Shown one piece after another: positions 1-9,600 of a stretch of DNA of 64,000 nucleotides; position 1 is the stretch's first letter; every line of letters begins with the position of its first letter. Both the position numbers and the translations under genes were made by a program. Source of the stretch: Bacteriovorax sp037444575 (GTDB lineage Bacteria; Bdellovibrionota; Bacteriovoracia; Bacteriovoracales; Bacteriovoracaceae); assembly GCA_037444575.1 (NCBI GenBank), contig JBBIME010000015.1, positions 58,179 through 122,178 of the forward strand, written 5' to 3'. The notes below the pieces were generated by a model that did not search any database, was not told the DNA's origin, and saw only the letters and a program-made list of their open reading frames with translations.

Positions 1-1847
1 CCGCTAGCAATTTGTCGGTCTATATTTTTTTTCATTGTGTAGGCCATGGCCTCAGGATTGTATTGCATAGCTGAGAGTACACTTTCAGCTGAAGATCCTT
101 TGATCACTTCTTCGATGTAGAAGTCTGTTGGATCTTCATCGTCACAGAAAACGTGAACTTCGTTTAGTCTTCCAAATAAATTGTGAAGATCGCCCATAAC
201 ATCTTGGTAAGCACCAGTTAAGAAAAGGCCTATGTAGTAGTCTTCATTACTCGTTAGTTCGTGAAGAGGAAGAAGATTTTTAGTTTCATTGATATCAATG
301 AACTTATTTATTTTCCCATCTGAATCACATGTAATATCGACTAGAGTTCCATTGTTGTGAGGTTTAATATTTAACTTTGTAATTGGAACAATCGGAAGAA
401 GCTGTCCAATGGCCCAAAGATCTGGCGCCGATTGGAAAATAGAGAAATTGCAAAGATACTGAGGAGCAATTGATTGAGGGATATCATAAAGATTATCCGG
501 AATAAATTCCATGCTCGGAAGAAGCGAAGAGATCTTTTTGGTAATTTTCCAAAAAAGCGTCTCAAGTGCAGCTCGTTCCTCTAGTTTTAAGATCCCCAAA
601 CGGAAAGCATTTAAACATTCTTTTTTCATATCGAGAGCATCGTTGTAAACGTCCTGAGCGTTTTCTACATCGATAGCATCCAGAAGTTCTCTCATATTAT
701 TAACTAGACTGTGTTCTCCTGGGATTTTTGTAGTGTCGTAATCAGTAAAAGAGGTTTCAATTTTATCGATTACGTTTGTGATTACACATGAGTGACGTGC
801 AGTAATTGCTCGTCCTGATTCAGATACGATATTTGGATGAGGAACTTTTTCAGCATCACAAATTTCTTTTAGAAGATAAACGATGTCTGAAGCGTAGTCG
901 TTTAGTTTATAGTTAACTGATGAATCACTTGTTGATTGAGACCCATCATAATCAACACCAAGACCACCGCCAACATCGAAATACTCTAAAGGCGCTCCAA
1001 GTTGTGAAAGTTTTGTGAAAATGCGCGCGCCTTCGCGAACAACTTCTTTAATTGTTCTGATGTCGGTTACTTGAGAACCAACATGGAAGTGAAATAGTTT
1101 AAGTGAGTTTAATGAGCCCTCATCTTTTAAGATTTGAATAGCTGTCAGCATTTCGGCGATTGTTAGACCGAATTTTGCTTTTTCTCCACCTGACTCGGCC
1201 CATTTTCCTGAACCTTTGATAGTAATCTTTGCTCTTAAACCAATCATTGGTTCAATGTTCATTTCTCTAGAAAGTTTTAGAATTTTATAAAGTTCAGAAA
1301 ACTTCTCGATAACGACGATAACTTTTCTTCCAAGTTTATTTCCTAAAAGAGCAAGTCGAAGATAATCTTCGTCTTTGTAACCGTTTAAAACAGTGAGAGC
1401 ATGAAGGTTGTCATTGAAGGCAAGAACTGAAAGAAGTTCTGGTTTTGAGCCTGCTTCAAGACCGTAGTTGTAAGGAGTCCCTGCATCGACAATTTCTTCT
1501 ACAACTTCGCGCATCTGGTTTACTTTTATTGGGTAAACTCCAGTGTATTTTCCGTTGTAGTTAGCTTCTTTGATAACGTCTCTAAAAGTTTCATTTAAAA
1601 CTTTTACTTGAGAGCGAAGAATGTCGTGAAATCTGACAACAATAGGGAAAGGAATATTCTGAGCCTTCATTTCCTCTAGAACTTCAGCGATATCAATGCG
1701 TGGACCATTTTCATCTTGGTTTGGAAGAACGCAAAGATGCCCTTGATCGTTTATATCAAAATAACCATCTCCCCATCGGCTGATGTGATAAGTCTCATCG
1801 GCCTCTTCTTTAGACCAGGGAATGTTTTCGACGACTTTATTATTCAT
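1..1847 (-). CDS. speA: Biosynthetic arginine decarboxylase, 3' end cut by window edge
   Basis: Converts arginine to agmatine, the first step of the arginine route to putrescine; a PLP enzyme of the alanine-racemase-like fold. About 615 residues are readable from an ATG at 1847 and the frame stays open to the left edge. Visible hallmarks are YPIKVNQ near residue 105 (the Lys is the PLP Schiff-base residue in this family), LFHFHVGSQ, FDVGGGLGVDYDG in the barrel, ESGRAI, and the late VFCDDEDPTDF segment with the family's C-terminal active-site Cys. Family members are about 630-660 residues, so only a short tail is missing. A GAGGAAA ribosome site precedes the ATG. A perfect 16-bp palindrome lies just upstream. 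High confidence. Confidence 0.96.
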   Translation of the reverse strand, partial: MNNKVVENIPWSKEEADETYHISRWGDGYFDINDQGHLCVLPNQDENGPRIDIAEVLEEMKAQNIPFPIVVRFHDILRSQVKVLNETFRDVIKEANYNGKYTGVYPIKVNQMREVVEEIVDAGTPYNYGLEAGSKPELLSVLAFNDNLHALTVLNGYKDEDYLRLALLGNKLGRKVIVVIEKFSELYKILKLSREMNIEPMIGLRAKITIKGSGKWAESGGEKAKFGLTIAEMLTAIQILKDEGSLNSLKLFHFHVGSQVTDIRTIKEVVREGARIFTKLSQLGAPLEYFDVGGGLGVDYDGSQSTSDSSVNYKLNDYASDIVYLLKEICDAEKVPHPNIVSESGRAITARHSCVITNVIDKIETSFTDYDTTKIPGEHSLVNNMRELLDAIDVENAQDVYNDALDMKKECLNAFRLGILKLEERAALETLFWKITKKISSLLPSMEFIPDNLYDIPQSIAPQYLCNFSIFQSAPDLWAIGQLLPIVPITKLNIKPHNNGTLVDITCDSDGKINKFIDINETKNLLPLHELTSNEDYYIGLFLTGAYQDVMGDLHNLFGRLNEVHVFCDDEDPTDFYIEEVIKGSSAESVLSAMQYNPEAMAYTMKKNIDRQIAS

Positions 1848-1862
1848 TTCAATTTCCTCAAG

Positions 1863-1878
1863 ACCCTAAATTTAGGGT
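1863..1878. promoter_or_regulatory. Perfect 16-bp palindrome in the speA leader (candidate operator)
   Basis: The sequence ACCCTAAATTTAGGGT is its own reverse complement. It lies 16 bases upstream of the speA ATG, between the candidate promoter and the ribosome site. With no loop it suits a dimeric DNA-binding protein better than an RNA hairpin. The regulator is unknown. Confidence 0.45.
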
Positions 1879-1916
1879 GGAAAAACACAGTGAAAATCCC
1901 AATTTTTTAAGGGCAG

Positions 1917-1945
1917 AATGTAGCGTATTTTATGCAGCTTAACAA
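1917..1945 (-). promoter_or_regulatory. Candidate sigma-70 promoter of speA
   Basis: Read on the minus strand: TTGTTA (-35), 17 bases, TACATT (-10). Spacing is ideal and each box matches 4 of 6 consensus bases. It would start transcription near 1910 and place the 16-bp palindrome in the leader. Confidence 0.35.
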
Positions 1946-1954
1946 ATTTTAAAA

Positions 1955-2902
1955 TTACAAAAAATTGAGGTTTGCAACAACTGGATAGTGGTCAGAGGGG
2001 AGGGCGTAGCGCTGATAAGATTCTTGGGGATATGGCAATGCCATGCCATGGGGGTCGCGGAAAAGATAAATACCTGAATCTTCTTTTCTGACAAGGTTGT
2101 GGAGCTCTGGTGGGAGAAAAATATAATCTAGCTGGAAAGATTCGCGATTATTTTCCTTTCCAAAATAAAAAAAGGAGAGGCGTCTTTCATAGGGTTCTTT
2201 GATAACTTCTAGGACGTCTTCGAGGTCCGTATGGGCGTAAAGATCGTCAAATTCTGGTTCCTGATGACTTTTTTGGGCCACACCATTCATATCGCCCGCA
2301 ACGACAACAGGAACATTTGGACCAAATTCGTGGCGCAGACGATTGTAGGTTTTAACCAGTGCCTTTAATTCTGCTTTTCTTCTCTCTTTGCCATTGTAGT
2401 CGACACCATCGCGATCCCATTTCGATTTTAGGTGCACTAAAAGAAGAATCATGGCGACTTTATCGTCTTTTAAAATTCTAAGCTCAGAAATGTCACGAGA
2501 GAATTTATGAGGAGGAATTTTGAGTTCATCAAGCATCAGTTTTTTATTTTCTTCTATTTCAAAATGATAGTTAAACTCAATTGAGGCATTGGCGTGACTA
2601 ATATGTCTGTATTTGTAAGGCAGATCTTTTTTTATAAGATAACCCATTTCTATTCCACGATTGGAATTCCCTTTTAAAAGAGCGCTGTAGTATTTCGAGT
2701 TTAAATATTTCGTGTTGAATAAATCGAGGCTCTCAATTCCTCCGACTTCACAGAGCATTGTGATATCGGCATCGATTTCGGAAATAGTGCGAGCAATCCA
2801 TTCTATTTTATCAACAGGCTTTTTAAATCCGTCTCCATTGGGGCCGGATAAAAGAAAAAAATTTTCGACATTAAAAAGGCAAAGCTTCAATTGCAACTCC
2901 AC
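1955..2902 (-). CDS. Endonuclease/exonuclease/phosphatase (EEP) family protein
   Basis: A 315-residue protein with the DNase I-like EEP fold. Motifs appear in order: LCLFNVENFF at the N-terminus (metal-binding Asn), LCEVGG (catalytic Glu), LLLVHLKSKWD (His in the VHLKS motif), VVVAGDMNG (Asp/Asn), LDYIFLP, and the C-terminal SDHYPV (catalytic Asp-His). The family spans nucleases, phosphodiesterases and phosphatases, so the substrate cannot be told. No signal peptide is visible. The start is GTG at 2902, 16 bases inside the end of the upstream gene, which suggests translational coupling with that exported protein. Confidence 0.85.
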   Translation of the reverse strand: MELQLKLCLFNVENFFLLSGPNGDGFKKPVDKIEWIARTISEIDADITMLCEVGGIESLDLFNTKYLNSKYYSALLKGNSNRGIEMGYLIKKDLPYKYRHISHANASIEFNYHFEIEENKKLMLDELKIPPHKFSRDISELRILKDDKVAMILLLVHLKSKWDRDGVDYNGKERRKAELKALVKTYNRLRHEFGPNVPVVVAGDMNGVAQKSHQEPEFDDLYAHTDLEDVLEVIKEPYERRLSFFYFGKENNRESFQLDYIFLPPELHNLVRKEDSGIYLFRDPHGMALPYPQESYQRYALPSDHYPVVANLNFL

Positions 2903-3609
2903 CCCAAAAGCATCGTTTTGTAGCTTTTTGTTGTTTTATCCCAAATATCTTTGCAGTAATGACCTTGATAAAAATTTGGACTTGGAGCTTCTCTTGAAAA
3001 CTCTGCTATAAGATCCTGTGAACAAGTCACCTCTTTAGGAGGAAGTGAGCTGAATTCATTTTTAGTAATTTTAAAACGTCCATCGCGATCAATTAAAAGA
3101 CCATAAAAAATTCCTTCTTCTTCTCGTAAAAAATAAAGACTGCCGTCTTTTACAAATAATGGTGCATCTCCTCTTGGTACAACGACAGAATAAGGAGTTT
3201 TTCCTTTTTCTAAAATGATCGCTCTCGAGAAAAAAATTGTAGGGGATTCTTTTAACTCATTGGCGTTTAAATTTTTTCTGAATACTTCACTTATGTAGTA
3301 TTTGTTTGTTGGGCTTCGATGTTGTTTACAAGGAGAATCCCACATCAAAACATTCGGTAGAAGGCTAGCTTCTTCCTGTGCCCAACCGCTAACAGGAAGA
3401 CCGTATTCAGATTGAACAAAGGCATTTAGTTTTTGTTCGCTTAGTTCTCCCTTTGAAAAACTTCTTAATTGTTCCATCCATTTTTTACGGGTGAGACCAG
3501 TCTCTTTTTTACAAAAAGAATTTTCGGGACATCCATCGAAATCGATTTTGGAGTACTCTAGAGCATAAAGATTAAAGCTCATTAGTATAATTAAGAAAAA
3601 AAACTTCAT
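2887..3609 (-). CDS. Exported protein of unknown function
   Basis: 240 residues starting with a clear Sec signal peptide (MKFFFLIILMSFNLYA, cleavage near residue 16). I do not recognise a family. The mature part has several cysteines (CPENSFC near residue 27, then isolated Cys, ending WSCN), consistent with disulfides in the periplasm or outside the cell. It carries a beta-rich segment with IFYGLLIDRDGRF and a C-terminal YCKDIWDK. Its end overlaps the EEP-family gene by 16 bases, so the two are probably co-transcribed; a shared function is only a guess. Confidence 0.7.
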   Translation of the reverse strand: MKFFFLIILMSFNLYALEYSKIDFDGCPENSFCKKETGLTRKKWMEQLRSFSKGELSEQKLNAFVQSEYGLPVSGWAQEEASLLPNVLMWDSPCKQHRSPTNKYYISEVFRKNLNANELKESPTIFFSRAIILEKGKTPYSVVVPRGDAPLFVKDGSLYFLREEEGIFYGLLIDRDGRFKITKNEFSSLPPKEVTCSQDLIAEFSREAPSPNFYQGHYCKDIWDKTTKSYKTMLLGWSCN

Positions 3610-3625
3610 ACGATCATAATCCTGA

Positions 3626-4108
3626 TTATTCTTTTGCTTTTCTTTTCTTCATATCTTCAATGCGGGTCTTTCCTTCGGCAAATCTTCTGATTTCATCATC
3701 AGATTCTGGGATGACAGCTCGAACTTGAAGAGGCTTTCCAATGTCATCAAGAGCAACAAAGACAAGATAGGCAGTTGTTGTATGACGAGAAATTCCTGTA
3801 AAAGGGTTTTCAGCAACAACTTTTACACCAACAAGCATTGATGTCTTTCCGACATAATTTAAACTTGCTCTGATTAGAACATGGTCTCCAATTTTAATAG
3901 GGGCCTTGAAACTAATATCGTCGACGTGAACAGTGACGACTGGTCTGTTTGAATGTCTTTCAGCAACCATTGCAGCGGCCATATCTATCCAGGACATGAC
4001 GACTCCCCCAAAAATGGAGTTTTGCGGATTAGTATGGTTAGGCATGACAAGATAGCGCATTTCAACTGCGCTTTCATTCACAGTCTTTGCTTCATTGTGC
4101 TTTTTCAT
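3626..4108 (-). CDS. Acyl-CoA thioesterase, hotdog fold (YciA/BACH type)
   Basis: 160 residues, typical for a single-hotdog acyl-CoA hydrolase that cleaves acyl-CoA to fatty acid and CoA in the cytoplasm. Visible features are YLVMPNHTNPQNSIFGGVVM near residue 20 (conserved Asn and FGG before the catalytic Asp of WIDMAAA), then VDDISFKAPIKIGD and TTAYLVFVALDD, all typical of the BACH/YciA group. The tail is rich in Lys/Arg. It lies between the exported-protein gene and the metal-transport operon on the same strand; the gaps are short but no functional link is evident. Chain-length preference cannot be read from the sequence. Confidence 0.88.
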   Translation of the reverse strand: MKKHNEAKTVNESAVEMRYLVMPNHTNPQNSIFGGVVMSWIDMAAAMVAERHSNRPVVTVHVDDISFKAPIKIGDHVLIRASLNYVGKTSMLVGVKVVAENPFTGISRHTTTAYLVFVALDDIGKPLQVRAVIPESDDEIRRFAEGKTRIEDMKKRKAKE

Positions 4109-4123
4109 TGGGACCTCAAATTA

Positions 4124-4975
4124 TTATTTTCTTATTAAATTATAAATCTTTTTTAAGAAAAGCGATAGCACTAGGGCCATAAAGAGAACGACCGCGAGAG
4201 TTGCTCCAGAAGGAAGTCCAAATGAGTTTGCAATTACAATTCCAAGAAGCGCGAAAGTAGTTGAAAAAAGCACGCTCAAGATAAAAGACTGTCTGACATT
4301 TGAACTAAACTTTAATCCAAAAAAGCCTGGAACTAATAAGAGCGTTTCAATCAAGATTGTTCCTGCCAATTTGATACTTGTAACAATTAAGAGTGCGAGC
4401 AAAATAAAGAAAAGATAGTGATAAACTTTAGCTTTTATTCCCGATGTAATTGCACCTTCTTCATCATAAGTTAAAAAGAGCCATTTTTTGTATGGAATAA
4501 TAATCAATGGGGCAGTAAGGGTAAGAAGTGCGACTGATAAAATCAAATCTTCTTTAGTAAGAAGAAGAATATTTCCAAATAAAAAACTTAAAAGGTCCGT
4601 TTTATTTTTAGCAAAAAGGGAGTGGATAATTATTCCCAGTGCCATGGTCGATGTATAAAAAATTCCAATGAGAGAGTCCGTTGGAAGTTTTTGACGGTAT
4701 GTGGAGAAAGCGAGAAAAAGTGTACACAAAATCGTGATACCTAATGTTGTTGCAAAGATAGAAAGTGATGAGTCAGCTGTAAATAAACTTAGAGCAATTG
4801 CAAGCCCTAAAAGAGTTGAATGAGATATGGCCGATCCCATAAAGGCATTTTTTCTAGCAATTAATAGAGGAGATATGAGCCCACATGTGATAGAGAGAAA
4901 AAGTGTGCCCAAAAGTGCATAGAGTAGAAAATCATAATGCAAAAAATCCTGCAGAGATTGAAAGAATGTCATCAT
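4124..4975 (-). CDS. Metal ABC transporter permease (ZnuB/TroC family)
   Basis: Membrane subunit of a zinc- or manganese-type ABC importer. The start is the ATG at 4975, which overlaps the stop of the ATPase gene (ATGA) and has GAGGGGG upstream. A longer frame reaching 5032 is open but would run deep into the ATPase. The resulting 283-residue protein has about eight or nine hydrophobic helices and the ABC-3 signatures ARKNAFMGSAISHSTLLGLA near residue 40 and LLVPGFFGLKF in the C-terminal half. It is the last gene of the binding-protein/ATPase/permease operon. Confidence 0.88.
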   Translation of the reverse strand: MMTFFQSLQDFLHYDFLLYALLGTLFLSITCGLISPLLIARKNAFMGSAISHSTLLGLAIALSLFTADSSLSIFATTLGITILCTLFLAFSTYRQKLPTDSLIGIFYTSTMALGIIIHSLFAKNKTDLLSFLFGNILLLTKEDLILSVALLTLTAPLIIIPYKKWLFLTYDEEGAITSGIKAKVYHYLFFILLALLIVTSIKLAGTILIETLLLVPGFFGLKFSSNVRQSFILSVLFSTTFALLGIVIANSFGLPSGATLAVVLFMALVLSLFLKKIYNLIRK

Positions 4976-5808
4976 TTTTTCCCCCTCATTAGTGAATGTG
5001 GGTCTTTTAAATTTTTGTGATCGTGATCGCAAAAAAGATGATCATGACTAGGATGATTAGAATCTTGTTGTAAATCATTTTCATGAATGAGGAGATGCTC
5101 AAATTCACAGTGGTAAACATCCTCAAGAATATTTTTAGTGAGAAGATCGCGATGATCATGCCAGTGATAAGATCTGTTTAGACATAAAATCTTGTGACAG
5201 TTTCTAATAATTTGGTTGATGTTGTGATCGACAATCATGACAGCTGTTTTATCGCGAGACTTGATTTTATCAATAAGTGAAAGCAATTGATCCTGTCCAC
5301 TGCTATCGAGCCCTTTCGTCGGCTCGTCTAGTAAGAGAAGTCTAGGTTTGTTGATAAGAGCACGCGCGATAAGGACTCGCTGTCTTTCCCCTCCAGATAA
5401 CTTTGAAATGAGTGAATCTCTTTTGTGAAGAATTCCCACGAGATCTAAAAGCTCATCCAAATCTTTTGAAGAAACATTTTTATTGAGTGCCTTAGAAAAT
5501 TCCATGTATTCGTGGACTTTCACTGGAAGAATCGAATTGAGTTCGCTGTTTTGAGGAACGTAAGAGAATATTTCATAAGGATAAGTTTTATACTCTTTTA
5601 TATTTTTTCCATCAAAAAACAGCTCTCCAGAGTCGGCAGTAAGAAGGCCTGCGATAATTTTCATCAAAGTGGATTTTCCACCACCGTTTGGTCCTAAGAC
5701 ACCAAGGCTTTCTCCAATATCTAGAGAAAAAGAAATATCTTTTAGAACAGGAGATTCTCCATTGTAGCTATAACAAATTTTTTCTGCTTTTAAGATAGGA
5801 TTTGTCAT
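4972..5808 (-). CDS. Metal ABC transporter ATP-binding protein (ZnuC-like) with His-rich tail
   Basis: 278 residues. Walker A GPNGGGKST at 39-47, signature LSGGERQR at 137-144, Walker B LLLLDEPTKGLDSSG about 157-171 and the H-loop in MIVDHNIN are intact, so it should hydrolyse ATP. It energises the adjoining permease. The last 40 or so residues hold a His/Asp cluster (NHPSHDHLFCDHDH plus flanking His), a likely cytoplasmic metal-binding tail; some ZnuC proteins have comparable His-rich ends. Start ATG at 5808 overlaps the binding-protein gene by 4 bases. Zinc is more likely than manganese because of the His tail, but this is inference. Confidence 0.9.
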   Translation of the reverse strand: MTNPILKAEKICYSYNGESPVLKDISFSLDIGESLGVLGPNGGGKSTLMKIIAGLLTADSGELFFDGKNIKEYKTYPYEIFSYVPQNSELNSILPVKVHEYMEFSKALNKNVSSKDLDELLDLVGILHKRDSLISKLSGGERQRVLIARALINKPRLLLLDEPTKGLDSSGQDQLLSLIDKIKSRDKTAVMIVDHNINQIIRNCHKILCLNRSYHWHDHRDLLTKNILEDVYHCEFEHLLIHENDLQQDSNHPSHDHLFCDHDHKNLKDPHSLMRGKK

Positions 5809-6653
5809 TGTTTACTTGGGACCTGAGTCTTTAATTTTTCTGTTAATTCGGTAAGGACAGAAAATGGATTTTCATTTTTTGAATTGGCCGTATCAATTGT
5901 TAGGGTAATGTCGTTTTTTCTAATTTTGCTTTTAATATTACTTGGGACATTGATTCCCGCTTCAATGACCCAGATTGCGACAGGAGATTTTAGGGCATCA
6001 TACATTCTCTTTACAGATTTTGAGCTCGTTTCTTCGTGATGACCTGAACCTTTAATTGCAGTGATAGAAGTGGATGGACTTAACTGTAGAAGAAGGGGTA
6101 AAAGTGCATCGTGAGTTAGAATAATCGGGGTCTTTATTTTTGAAAGGACTTTTTGCAGTTCTTCTTCAATTGATTTTGAGTCACATGTGCCTTTTGTGGT
6201 TATAATAAAACCATTCTTTTTCATATCTTCTTCAAGTTGGCTTTTGAGAGAACAATAAATTTTAGGATAAAGCCAAAAGTGGGAGAGGACCTCAGCACTT
6301 GCGTTTGGATAGGCCTTCAAATGATCTTTGTTAAACAAAAGTGAGATTGTTTTTAGATTGGCTGATTTGGCCCGCTGAGAATTGATTTTTTTTATCCAAG
6401 GATTTAATTCGTTAGGTCCAGTGATAAGCAAGGGAGCATTCATTAAATTTTTTATTTCTAATGTCGATGGCTCATATTCATGGGGATCGCCAGAAATATT
6501 GACGAGGCTTTCTGTTTTTAAATTGCTCAATTTGTTTTCGCGAGCGATTAGATTAACCAATTTGCATAATTCAGCGTGTGAACAATTGATTGTGGTAAAT
6601 GCAAAAGCCTCTAAATTCGCTAAATAAAGAATAACTGTTATGATGATTTTCAT
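5805..6653 (-). CDS. Metal ABC transporter substrate-binding protein (ZnuA/TroA family)
   Basis: 282 residues with a signal peptide (MKIIITVILYLANLEAFA), so periplasmic. The cluster A-I features are present: SGDPHEYEPS with a His at 58, a second His in LSHFWLYP near residue 124, a His pair in GSGHHEETS near 205, and a late Asp in LTIDTAN. These match the usual TroA/ZnuA metal ligands. The His-rich loop of classical ZnuA is absent. First gene of the three-gene operon; no Zur-like regulator lies nearby and I could not identify a Zur box upstream. Confidence 0.88.
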   Translation of the reverse strand: MKIIITVILYLANLEAFAFTTINCSHAELCKLVNLIARENKLSNLKTESLVNISGDPHEYEPSTLEIKNLMNAPLLITGPNELNPWIKKINSQRAKSANLKTISLLFNKDHLKAYPNASAEVLSHFWLYPKIYCSLKSQLEEDMKKNGFIITTKGTCDSKSIEEELQKVLSKIKTPIILTHDALLPLLLQLSPSTSITAIKGSGHHEETSSKSVKRMYDALKSPVAIWVIEAGINVPSNIKSKIRKNDITLTIDTANSKNENPFSVLTELTEKLKTQVPSKQ

Positions 6654-6692
6654 AACTAGTGTCTATCATAAAGAGACCATGCTGAAAACGGA

Positions 6693-9600
6693 TTACTTAC
6701 AGTAATAGTGGTGGTTCCATCTAAGGCCACTATCGAATGGTATCTTGCCAAGACCAGGATCTGTGGTCTGGAAATCCAGGACAGAGTCAACAATACTTAG
6801 CGGGAAATAGGTCTCAATGCTACCTGTTGAGCTCGCCTGAAGGGCGTAAGAGCCAGAAAATGGTTCTGGAGGGAAGCTACCGAAGGCCCCACCTGTTCCA
6901 ACCTTTCCACCATCGCAATAAGCTCCACCAAGGGCCACAAGCTTGTCATAGGTTGTTCCGCGGAACTTTGGTTCACCGGTGTAAGGGTTGAAGTCAATTT
7001 CTGGATTGCTGGGTAATGTTGCATCATATGGAGAATTTACATCTGATCCTTTTACAGTGAGTCCGCCACCTGGTTGGGTGTCGCCAATACCTTCATTTGA
7101 TACAAATTTATTGAAGTAAACATTTAGATCAGTTCCTTTTGGAAGTTTACAGATCGAAGATTTTCCATCAGCGCTTAAAACAGCATGTCCTGAACAGCAT
7201 TTTGCAGCAGCACTTGTTGTTTTTCCAAGTGGAGTACAACATGTAAAATCTTTTGAAGAGAATACGGCAGCGTGATCGAGTTTATCCTGGTAAGTGAATC
7301 GTTTTTCGAAGTTCCCATAATTATTCCCTGCAAATGAGGTATCAGGTGTACTTGATGAATTGTCTGCATTGTAGCTTTGAATTGGGTTAATCGAAGTATA
7401 AGCATTAGAGTTCGCATTTGAGGTAAAGTAAGCTCTTGATGTGTATGTTGATTTAAAAATACCTGGAACAAGTTTATTCTGATCGCCAGTGCAATAGAGT
7501 GGTTCAAACGTAATTTGAGGAATCCCAATCAATTCCATACGAGCTAGCTTGCTTAAGTAGTATAGAGCGTTTCCTGGTTGAGAGGTCACTGAAAGTTTAG
7601 CTGTCTCAACTGGTTTAAAGTCAATCGCGATTCCAGCGTATTTCCAATTTCCTCTACCATTATGAGTACCGCCAGCATCAGCTTCAACGATCATAATTGG
7701 ACGGTTTCCATAAGAAGGACTTTTAGTAATACACCATTGTTCAGTCCCTAGAATTCCATCAATTGGCGAAATTGTATTTGTAGGAATAAGAACATTGTCA
7801 CATTGAGCTTGTGGAGCAATCTTATTCGTAATGTCTGCTATTTGAGGAGCAATAGGAGGATCATAAAAATATTTAATAACAACTTTATTGATGTAAGTTG
7901 CATTGGAAATAGTTCCATCCCACGGCACATAAGCAGGAAGGTACATCTCAACACCGTAATCAGTCGTTTTATCTGTAAAAAAGTTGTAAGCCTTCCCGTT
8001 TTTATCAACGTCATATGGTGTTGGCGTATAGTAAAATGGATGAGGGGCATATGGAGCATCAGTTGATAGATTTTGAGACCAAGGGGTTGAACCATTGATT
8101 GGATCAGCAGTTGGTGTGGTATCAATTCTTGAAAACCCAATAGAAGGATGTATCGGATAATGAGGATCGCTTAATCCATTCAAATATTCCGGGTGATATG
8201 GCAACGGAGAGAGAATCGTAAAGTTGTTTGAGTTCTGATAAGGAACTTGCATACAACCACCAATGTCTGGTGATTTACAGAAGGAATCATATTCTCTCTG
8301 GTAGCTATTGAGGTTGATATTATCTGCATTAAATCCAGTATACCCAGAATCGGCCAGAGGAGATCTGAAGTTTAAACAAGTGAAGTTGTTTGCATCAATA
8401 CTTAAACGGTTTTTAACTTTCCAATCATGAGTTCCGTCAGCAAATTTTCTAATCCATCCACCACCACAACAAGTAAGCGATCCAGTTTCATTGATAACTT
8501 GCCATTGATTAGGTTTTGGTTCAGTTGTTGATGCTACAGAAGGTATACTCGTTGGATCTAGATTGGCCGCTTTCGAAATTGTATATCTTGAGTAGCGATT
8601 TGGCGTTGTCGGATTTTGTAAGGTAAAATCAGTCTTAAGGTTTAAATTATTACCAGCGTTCTCTGGGATAACTTTTGGATCATTCCCTTGGGTGAACATA
8701 GTAAAATCTTTTCCAATTTCGCGACAACATCTATTTGCGTTTAGTTTGTAACTAGAATACGAAGCTGTCCCAAGCGCAGGAACAGGTGTTCCTTGTCCAC
8801 AAATTAGAGATTCCTTCCAGTACGATTGCTCAGCATCTGTTCCACCAAAATATTTGACGTCCATTGTTCCAGCAGTCGTTTCATGCATCAAGTTTGGTCC
8901 GCAATCTAGATCACTGTTACAAACAGATCCTGCTCTTCTAAAACAAGCATCCTGAGCAAGAATTGGCTGAGTAATATTTTGAAGATTAAAAAGTGATAGA
9001 CCTTCAATACTTGCAAAAGCAGAGACTGATGTCGTGATATGTTTTGCTTCTGCTCCACAAGCATTTTGTGTTTGTTTTTGTAAAACAACATCACTTATAT
9101 TAAGTGCCGTTGGAGTTACATAATTTAAAGAGTCATCAAAAGCTGGGCACGTCATGAAGCGATCATAACTAACAGCTTTTGAATTACAAGAACCGACTTG
9201 AGAAATATAATCTGTTCGTTTATTCGTGTCGGGATTTTTGTGAGCTTCAAGATCGATATTCTCAAGCGCCGTATTAAGATTACTTGGTAGCGCTTTTCCA
9301 GGACGACAAATCCCCATGTCGTCACTGTCTGCAGCAGATAGCTTCATAGCTCCTGTGGCATTGTATTTGATGTTGCTAATAATTTCTGCTGTAAGAGATT
9401 TACTTGCGGTCACATAGTTAAGAGGACGTCCTAATATATTTGTATCCATACCAAAGAGAATGCCATCAAGTTCATTAGGAGAGCGTACCAATTCATCATT
9501 AAATTTATTTGAAGAGATAACCGCACAATAAAAATTTGGAGCACAAGTTAAAAGCTTTTTCTTGTTGTTGTCGGATATGAGAGAGTAGTCGCGTTTACAA

